Below, in pieces: positions 62,536 to 64,000 of a stretch of 64,000 nucleotides of DNA. This DNA is from JACCXG01 sp963834305 (lineage in GTDB: Bacteria > Acidobacteriota > Vicinamibacteria > Vicinamibacterales > 2-12-FULL-66-21), in contig CAWIAX010000003.1 in NCBI GenBank assembly GCA_963834305.1, forward strand, positions 372,001 to 436,000, read 5' to 3'. A program made the position numbers and the translations under genes. Within the stretch, counting starts at the first letter, position 1. Each line of letters starts with the position of its first letter. The notes beneath the pieces were generated by a model. That model did not search any database, was not told where the DNA came from, and saw only the letters and a list, made by a program, of their open reading frames with translations.

Positions 62536-63624
62536 ATGCTGCTGGCCTCGCTGGTCATCTTTTCCCTCATCCTGCTGACCGGCCTGTACGTCGCCGCGGA
62601 GTTCGCCGCCGTCGGCGCGCGCCGCAGCCGCCTGCGCCGTCTCGCCGAAGACGGCAACAGCCTGGCCGCGCGGATCCTGCCGGTCGTCGAGGATGCGCAC
62701 GAGCTCGACCGCTACATTGCCGTCTCGCAGATTGGCATCACCCTGTCCAGCCTGATCCTCGGCGCCTATGGGCAGGCGGCGCTCGGGCCACAGGTGGCCC
62801 CGGTCGTGGGCCGGCTGTTCGGCCTTGATGCCGACTCCGCCCGGTCCACCGCGGCGATCCTGATCCTGCTGATCCTCACAGTGCTGGCGATGATCGTCGG
62901 GGAGCTCGTCCCCAAGTCGCTCGCGCTCCAGGACCCGACGCGGACCGCGCTCGCCACCGTGCTGCCGATGCAGTGGTCGCTCCGGATGTTCTCGTGGGCG
63001 ATCGACGCGCTCAACGGCAGCGGCGTGCTGCTGCTCCGGCTCATGGGCGTTCCGTCCACCGGGCACCGCCACGTGCACTCCCCCGAAGAAATCGAGCTGC
63101 TCATCGCCGAGAGCCGCGACGGCGGGCTGCTCGAGCCGGAAGAGCAGATCCGCCTGCACCGCGCCCTCCGGCTGGGGCTGCGGACGGCCGGCCAGCTGAT
63201 GGTGCCGCGCGAGCGGCTGTCCGGGATCGAGATTGCCACGCCGCTCGACCAGATTCTCGAAACCGTGGCGGCAAGCCCGTTCAGCCGGCTGCCGGTCTAC
63301 AAGGGCACGCTCGACAACGTGCTCGGCATGCTGCACACGAAGGACGTCGTCACGGAATACGTCGCCGGCATGCGCCGGCGCTCGCTGGCGTCGCTGCTGC
63401 GCCCGATCGTGCGCGTCCCGCACGACATGCCGGCGGACCGGCTGCTCGCCTACCTGCGCGAGCGCCGCACCCATCAGGCGCTCGTGGTGGGCGAGGACGG
63501 CAGCCGCATCGCCGGCCTGATCACGCTCGAGGACGTGCTCGCCGAGCTCCTCGGCGGCGTGGCCGACGAGTTCAAGGTGGCGCGGCTGCGGACCGTCCGC
63601 GCGCGCGAGGAGGGCGCGTCATGA
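62536..63624 (+). CDS. CNNM/HlyC-CorC family membrane protein (paralogue 1)
   Basis: The 362-residue protein has a DUF21/CNNM transmembrane domain (FSLILLTGLYVAAEFAAVGA; the SQIGITLSSLILGAYGQAAL segment; VGELVPKSLALQ) and a pair of CBS domains (MVPRERLSGIEIATPLDQIL; GMLHTKDVVTEY; QALVVGEDGSRIAGLITLED). Such proteins are linked to Mg2+/Co2+ efflux or homeostasis. The C-terminal CorC_HlyC domain is missing or very short, since the protein ends soon after CBS2. ATG 62536 precedes the first helix. The stop overlaps the next gene by 4 bases (ATGA). Confidence 0.8.
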   Translation: MLLASLVIFSLILLTGLYVAAEFAAVGARRSRLRRLAEDGNSLAARILPVVEDAHELDRYIAVSQIGITLSSLILGAYGQAALGPQVAPVVGRLFGLDADSARSTAAILILLILTVLAMIVGELVPKSLALQDPTRTALATVLPMQWSLRMFSWAIDALNGSGVLLLRLMGVPSTGHRHVHSPEEIELLIAESRDGGLLEPEEQIRLHRALRLGLRTAGQLMVPRERLSGIEIATPLDQILETVAASPFSRLPVYKGTLDNVLGMLHTKDVVTEYVAGMRRRSLASLLRPIVRVPHDMPADRLLAYLRERRTHQALVVGEDGSRIAGLITLEDVLAELLGGVADEFKVARLRTVRAREEGAS

Positions 63625-64000
63625 TCACGTTCCTGATCATCACGGCGCTGATCCTGCTGAACGGCGTGTTCGTGGCGGCGGAGTTCGCGATCGTCGGCGC
63701 CCCGCGCTCGGCGATCGACGCCCGCGCCGCGCAGGGCGACCGGCATGGCCCGGCTCGTCCAGACCGTGCTGCGCGACCCGCGCAAGCAGGATCGCTACAT
63801 CGCGACCGCGCAGCTCGGCATCACCCTGGCCAGCCTCGGGCTCGGCATGTACGGCGAGCACGTCCTGGCCGAAGCCATCTACCACGGCCTCGGCGCCCGC
63901 GGCGCCCCGGCATGGCTCGCCTCGCACGGCGTCGCCAGCACCATCGCCGTCGCCATCCTCACCTATTTCCACATCGTGGTGGGCGAGATGGTCCCGAAGT
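63621..64000 (+). CDS. CNNM/HlyC-CorC family membrane protein (paralogue 2), 3' truncated, one frame break
   Basis: ATG 63621 overlaps the previous stop. The N-terminus ITFLIITALILLNGVFVAAE is again a CNNM first helix. The frame breaks near 63743: removing one C gives GDRMARLVQTVLRDPRKQDR, followed by YIATAQLGITLASLGLGMYG and a segment reaching VVGEMVPK at the window end. It is a second, co-translated paralogue of the preceding gene, a common tandem arrangement in which the two may form a heterodimer. Confidence 0.75.
   Translation, partial: MITFLIITALILLNGVFVAAEFAIVGAPRSAIDARAAQGDRHGPARPDRAARPAQAGSLHRDRAARHHPGQPRARHVRRARPGRSHLPRPRRPRRPGMARLARRRQHHRRRHPHLFPHRGGRDGPE

Overview
The window is very GC-rich and densely coding, with about 50 genes, one tRNA and no recognisable insertion sequence, prophage or CRISPR array. 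An Oar-type TonB-dependent receptor with an N-terminal carboxypeptidase-regulatory domain, an NAD-sensor-like STAND protein and a group 1h-type [NiFe] hydrogenase locus in a high-GC background suggest a soil Acidobacteriota, probably near Vicinamibacteria. This placement is inferred from gene content only.

Layout. 1-6.3 kb: the 3' part of a large unrecognised protein, a secreted SMP-30/gluconolactonase, TrmO and an FkbM methyltransferase. 6.5-10.9 kb: an Oar-like receptor followed by a TPR protein. 11.1-11.2 kb: tRNA-Ser(GCT). 11.4-16.2 kb: a DUF1579-like protein, a PhoD-like phosphatase, and a GMC oxidoreductase with its small Tat-type partner. 16.2-21.5 kb: a solute:sodium symporter, a second TonB receptor, a deacetylase-like protein and a 49-residue metallothionein. 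21.8-26.8 kb: an enolase-superfamily enzyme, a MetE-like methyltransferase, a protein kinase with a BRCT domain, and a sugar-type MFS transporter. 26.9-33.9 kb: a Cus-type copper/silver efflux operon whose pump and adaptor each carry an extra C-terminal domain. 33.9-38.1 kb (minus): a SIR2-STAND-TPR protein translationally coupled to a SAM methyltransferase, the best candidate for an undescribed (possibly defence) module. 38.2-57.2 kb (minus): one large hydrogen-oxidation locus. 57.4-64 kb: a secreted protein, MscL, a sorbosone-dehydrogenase-like protein, a metallophosphatase with duplicated flanking domains, and two CNNM/HlyC-type membrane proteins.

The hydrogenase locus is nearly complete. 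It holds the small and large subunits, a NifU-like protein, accessory proteins of the DUF5947 and DUF6084 type, a maturation protease, HypCDE, a tandem-SIS protein, a glutaredoxin-like protein, HypF, HypA, HypB and a NiCoT nickel permease. Many gene ends overlap by 4 bases. Upstream in the same direction lie an orphan second hydrogenase small subunit, a 51-residue membrane protein, a PAS-PAS histidine kinase and a NarL-type regulator. The likely role is scavenging of trace H2 for respiration, with the two-component pair as candidate regulator.

About 31 reading-frame breaks occur in 14 otherwise well-conserved genes on both strands, and every one I could resolve is repaired by removing one base. 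A uniform insertion-type consensus error is the simplest explanation. Broken genes are therefore annotated as single genes across the break.
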